NCBI RefSeq assembly: GCF_001282785.1
Contig: NZ_CVUA01000001.1
Span: forward strand, 1,302,001-1,366,000
Reading direction: 5' to 3'
From: Halolamina sediminis
GTDB lineage: Archaea; Halobacteriota; Halobacteria; Halobacteriales; Haloferacaceae
DNA length: 64,000 nucleotides
Of the stretch, positions 61,993 through 64,000 are shown piece after piece. The notes beneath the pieces were generated by a model. It saw only the letters and a list, made by a program, of their open reading frames with translations, was not told the origin of the DNA and ran no database searches. The translations under genes were made by a program, and so were the position numbers. Position 1 is the stretch's first letter, and each line of letters opens with the position of its first letter.

Positions 61993-62328
61993 TCACTCCT
62001 CGAGTCGGCGTCGACGCTCTTCGAACTCATCCTCAGAGATCTCTCCACGAGCGTACCGGGCCCGGAGCGTCGTCAGTGCAGTATCCGTCTGGCTTCGTCC
62101 AGTCGCCGGCGTACGCTCCCGTGCGTAAATTCCGTAGCCGAGGGTGAGAACCACAGTTAGCAAGACGAGCGGCCAGAGGAGTGGCCACCAGCCGAAGCCG
62201 CTCATTCCCCCGCCCATACTTCCGGAGTGGCCACCGCCGTGCTGTGCGGTGGCGACCCCAGCGGTTGCGATCAACCCGACGAGGCCACCGGTAGTACGAA
62301 CGATGGCGGTTCTGTACGTGGGGCTCAC
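61993..62328 (-). CDS. SHOCT-domain membrane protein
   Basis: 111 residues. A signal-like N-terminus (GGLVGLIATAGVATAQHGGG), a Gly/Met/His-rich loop, a hydrophobic helix (WWPLLWPLVLLTVVLTLGYGIY) and the C-terminal SHOCT motif (LRARYARGEISEDEFEERRRRL). The GTG start at 62328 overlaps the trxB stop (GTGA), so it is the third gene of the thioredoxin operon. The His/Met-rich loop could bind metal; that is inference. Confidence 0.82.
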   Translation of the reverse strand: MSPTYRTAIVRTTGGLVGLIATAGVATAQHGGGHSGSMGGGMSGFGWWPLLWPLVLLTVVLTLGYGIYARERTPATGRSQTDTALTTLRARYARGEISEDEFEERRRRLEE

Positions 62329-63371
62329 GGGGCAGGTTGTTCCTGACTGGCCGTCGTGGTCGCCGTCGATCCGTCTGAACTCCGGAGTGTCTCGAGGAAC
62401 TCCTCAGCGTCGAGGGCAGCCATGCTCCCGGTCCCGGCGGACGTGATCGCCTGCCGATAGCGCGGGTCGGCGACGTCACCAGCAGCGAACACCCCATCGA
62501 CAGTCGTCCGGGCCGTAGGTCGGCCGGCGTCGTCGGGTTCAGTGAAGACGTAGCCGTTCTCGTCCCGCTCGATCCCAGTGTCGTCGAGGAACCGTGTGTT
62601 CGGCGTGTGCCCGACCGCGTAGAACACGCCGCCGATATCGACGGTCTCGCGTTCGACGTCGATCCCGGATTTGGCCTTCTCTCTCGGATATCCCTCGGGA
62701 TGTGAGACGAGTGTGGCGCCGGTAACGCCCTCCGCTTGCGAGCCGTGGATGGTTTCGAGTTCCGCGTTCCAGCGGAACTGGACGTCGTCGTGGTCGCGGG
62801 CGCGGCTGGCCATGATCTCGGACGCACGCAGTTCCTCGCGGCGGTGAACGACCGTCACGGAGTCGGCAAACTTCGCGAGGAACAACGCTTCCTCCATCGC
62901 GCTGTCGCCACCACCGACGACGAGAACGTCGTCGCCGCGGTGAAAGGCACCGTCACAGGTCGCACACGTCGACAGTCCGTGGCCCATCAGCTCGTCCTCG
63001 TTCTCGGCGCCGACCCAGCGCGCGCTCGCGCCGGTCGCGACGATCAGCGACCGCGTGTATATCGTGTCGTCGGTCGACAACGACAGCTCCAACGGCTGCT
63101 CATCCAAGACTACGTCCTCGATGCGGCCGTGTTGGAACTCCGCGCCGAACTGCTCGGCCTGCTCCTTCCCGCGCTGGACGAGGTCCATCCCGCCGACGCC
63201 GTCGGGGAAGCCGAGGTAGTTCTCGACGTCCGTCGTCAGCGTGAGCTGGCCGCCCGGCTCGTCGCCCTCGAGGACGAGGGGTTCGAGATCGCCACGCCCG
63301 GCGTACACAGCCGCGGAGAGGCCCGCGACGCCCGACCCGGCGATGACGAGGTCGTGGATATCCCGAGTCAT
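62325..63371 (-). CDS. trxB: Thioredoxin reductase-like flavoprotein
   Basis: 348 residues. The N-terminal FAD motif is VIAGSGVAGLSAAVYAGR, the redox-active pair is C136/C139 in STCATCDGAF, the NADPH motif is VVGGGDSAMEEALFL and the second FAD segment is GVFAAGDVADPRYRQ. It recycles oxidised thioredoxin, here the adjacent TrxA. The start immediately precedes the trxA stop region. The last 25 residues are a variable Ser/Thr-rich tail. Confidence 0.94.
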   Translation of the reverse strand: MTRDIHDLVIAGSGVAGLSAAVYAGRGDLEPLVLEGDEPGGQLTLTTDVENYLGFPDGVGGMDLVQRGKEQAEQFGAEFQHGRIEDVVLDEQPLELSLSTDDTIYTRSLIVATGASARWVGAENEDELMGHGLSTCATCDGAFHRGDDVLVVGGGDSAMEEALFLAKFADSVTVVHRREELRASEIMASRARDHDDVQFRWNAELETIHGSQAEGVTGATLVSHPEGYPREKAKSGIDVERETVDIGGVFYAVGHTPNTRFLDDTGIERDENGYVFTEPDDAGRPTARTTVDGVFAAGDVADPRYRQAITSAGTGSMAALDAEEFLETLRSSDGSTATTTASQEQPAP

Positions 63372-63731
63372 CTACTCGGTGTGGCTCTCGATGAGCGTTC
63401 GAAGTTGGTCTTCACCCTGGAGACCGACAACTTCCTCGACCTGTTCGCCGTCAGCGAACAGAATCAGCGTGGGAATGCCCTGGACGCCGTAGGCGTTCGC
63501 AAGCGACTGGTTGGCGTCGACGTCGACTTTCGCGACGGTCGCGTCGGTCTCGGCAGCCAGCGTCTCGACGGTCGGTTCGAGCATCTGGCACGGCCCACAC
63601 CAATCGGCGTAGAAGTCCGTGAGGACGACATCGTTCTCTGCGACGATGTCGTCGAGCTCGGACTGCCCGTCGACGTAGAGCGGTTCGTTCGTGCTCGCGT
63701 TGCCAGCGTCGGATGCAGTATCAGTTGCCAT
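63372..63731 (-). CDS. trxA: Thioredoxin
   Basis: 119 residues with the active site C45-G-P-C48 in DFYADWCGPCQMLEP and the cis-Pro loop in VQGIPTLILF. The N-terminal 20 residues are an acidic extension. ATG at 63731 is preferred over a GTG nine bases upstream. It is the first gene of trxA-trxB-SHOCT, reading into trxB without a gap. On the minus strand a TATA-like TTAATTA around 63757-63763 is about 28 bases before the start. Confidence 0.95.
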   Translation of the reverse strand: MATDTASDAGNASTNEPLYVDGQSELDDIVAENDVVLTDFYADWCGPCQMLEPTVETLAAETDATVAKVDVDANQSLANAYGVQGIPTLILFADGEQVEEVVGLQGEDQLRTLIESHTE

Positions 63732-63885
63732 CACCAGCACGTACGCACCAGCGCTAATTAAGAGTTTTGGAGAATAGGCACAATACTACCCAATACGAAC
63801 TCCGGCGAGAAATGTCGTTCGTGACTCGATAGTACGTGAGATCTATCGAGAGGAGTAACGCAACTCGGGAGAGGGAAGGAGAAAG

Positions 63886-64000
63886 TTAGCTTTCGGCGGC
63901 CGGCGCCGCAGTCTCGGACTGTTCGTACTTGGTCTCGAACTCCTGGATGAGCTGCCCCATCTTCGCGTACCAGTCGTTGAGCAGGCGCTGCATGTCGTCG
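63886..64000 (-). CDS. C-terminal end of an unidentified helical protein (5' part outside window)
   Basis: The last 38 codons of a minus-strand gene ending at TAA 63886-63888. The visible part reads MQRLLNDWYAKMGQLIQEFE and then an Ala/Pro/Glu tail. The heptad-like helix recalls structural or polymer-granule-associated proteins of haloarchaea, but this is too little to name it. The 154 bases between it and trxA hold the trxA promoter. Confidence 0.6.
   Translation of the reverse strand, partial: DDMQRLLNDWYAKMGQLIQEFETKYEQSETAAPAAES

Noticed and set aside
61731-62048. Minus-strand 105-residue frame between recombinase and SHOCT gene
   Set aside because: Overlaps the SHOCT gene on the same strand in another frame, and its codon use and composition do not look coding.

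Overview
This 64 kb window reads as chromosomal DNA of a halophilic archaeon (class Halobacteria). The core is very GC-rich with strongly acidic proteins, many starts are GTG, and many genes have a TATA-like element about 25-35 bases before the start codon, as expected for leaderless transcripts. Genes for TFB, LysW-dependent arginine synthesis, archaeal GatCA and Tat lipoproteins support this. The genus cannot be fixed from the sequence. I see no rRNA, tRNA or CRISPR array.

Layout. 0-4 kb: a conserved unknown gene and mch (C1 metabolism), a metzincin-like lipoprotein, a thiamine-binding-type protein and a membrane protein. 4.2-10 kb: a tightly overlapping phosphate-uptake operon pstS-pstC-pstA-pstB with an AbrB-PhoU regulator. 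10-14 kb: a serine group of a class V aminotransferase, serB and serA. 14-20 kb: a 7TM sensor kinase, a small molybdopterin-binding protein, an M20 peptidase, a lipoprotein and an aminotransferase. 20.4-29.8 kb: the complete arginine pathway from glutamate, argG, argH, then argW(lysW)-argX-argC-argB-argD-argE-argF, including the 56-residue carrier protein. Two odd Arg-containing small reading frames sit beside argG and argH. 30-35 kb: metabolic genes, a zinc-ribbon mini-protein and a frameshifted HAD hydrolase.

35.2-41.9 kb is a surface/secretion neighbourhood: a secreted protein with a 14-copy DEGEED tail, a membrane winged-helix regulator, a PGF-CTERM-like surface protein, a rhomboid-like protease, a SipW-like signal peptidase and a DUF5305-type membrane protein. 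It resembles TasA/SipW matrix loci in logic only. 42-50.5 kb returns to housekeeping genes (EthD-like protein, TFB, acyl-CoA dehydrogenase, MFS transporter, gatC-gatA).

50.5-61.9 kb is an accessory island, with a visibly lower GC content and less typical codon use in its left part. An IS5-type element with 17-base perfect terminal repeats directly abuts a GHKL-ATPase-like protein that has lost its N-terminus. An McrB-like AAA+ ATPase follows that stops about 60 residues after Walker B. These look like the remains of a defence system cut at both ends. Two unrecognised genes, three tyrosine recombinases and a winged-helix/nucleotidyltransferase pair (AbiE-like toxin-antitoxin) follow. The last part, 62-64 kb, is a thioredoxin/thioredoxin reductase/SHOCT operon and the 3' end of another gene.
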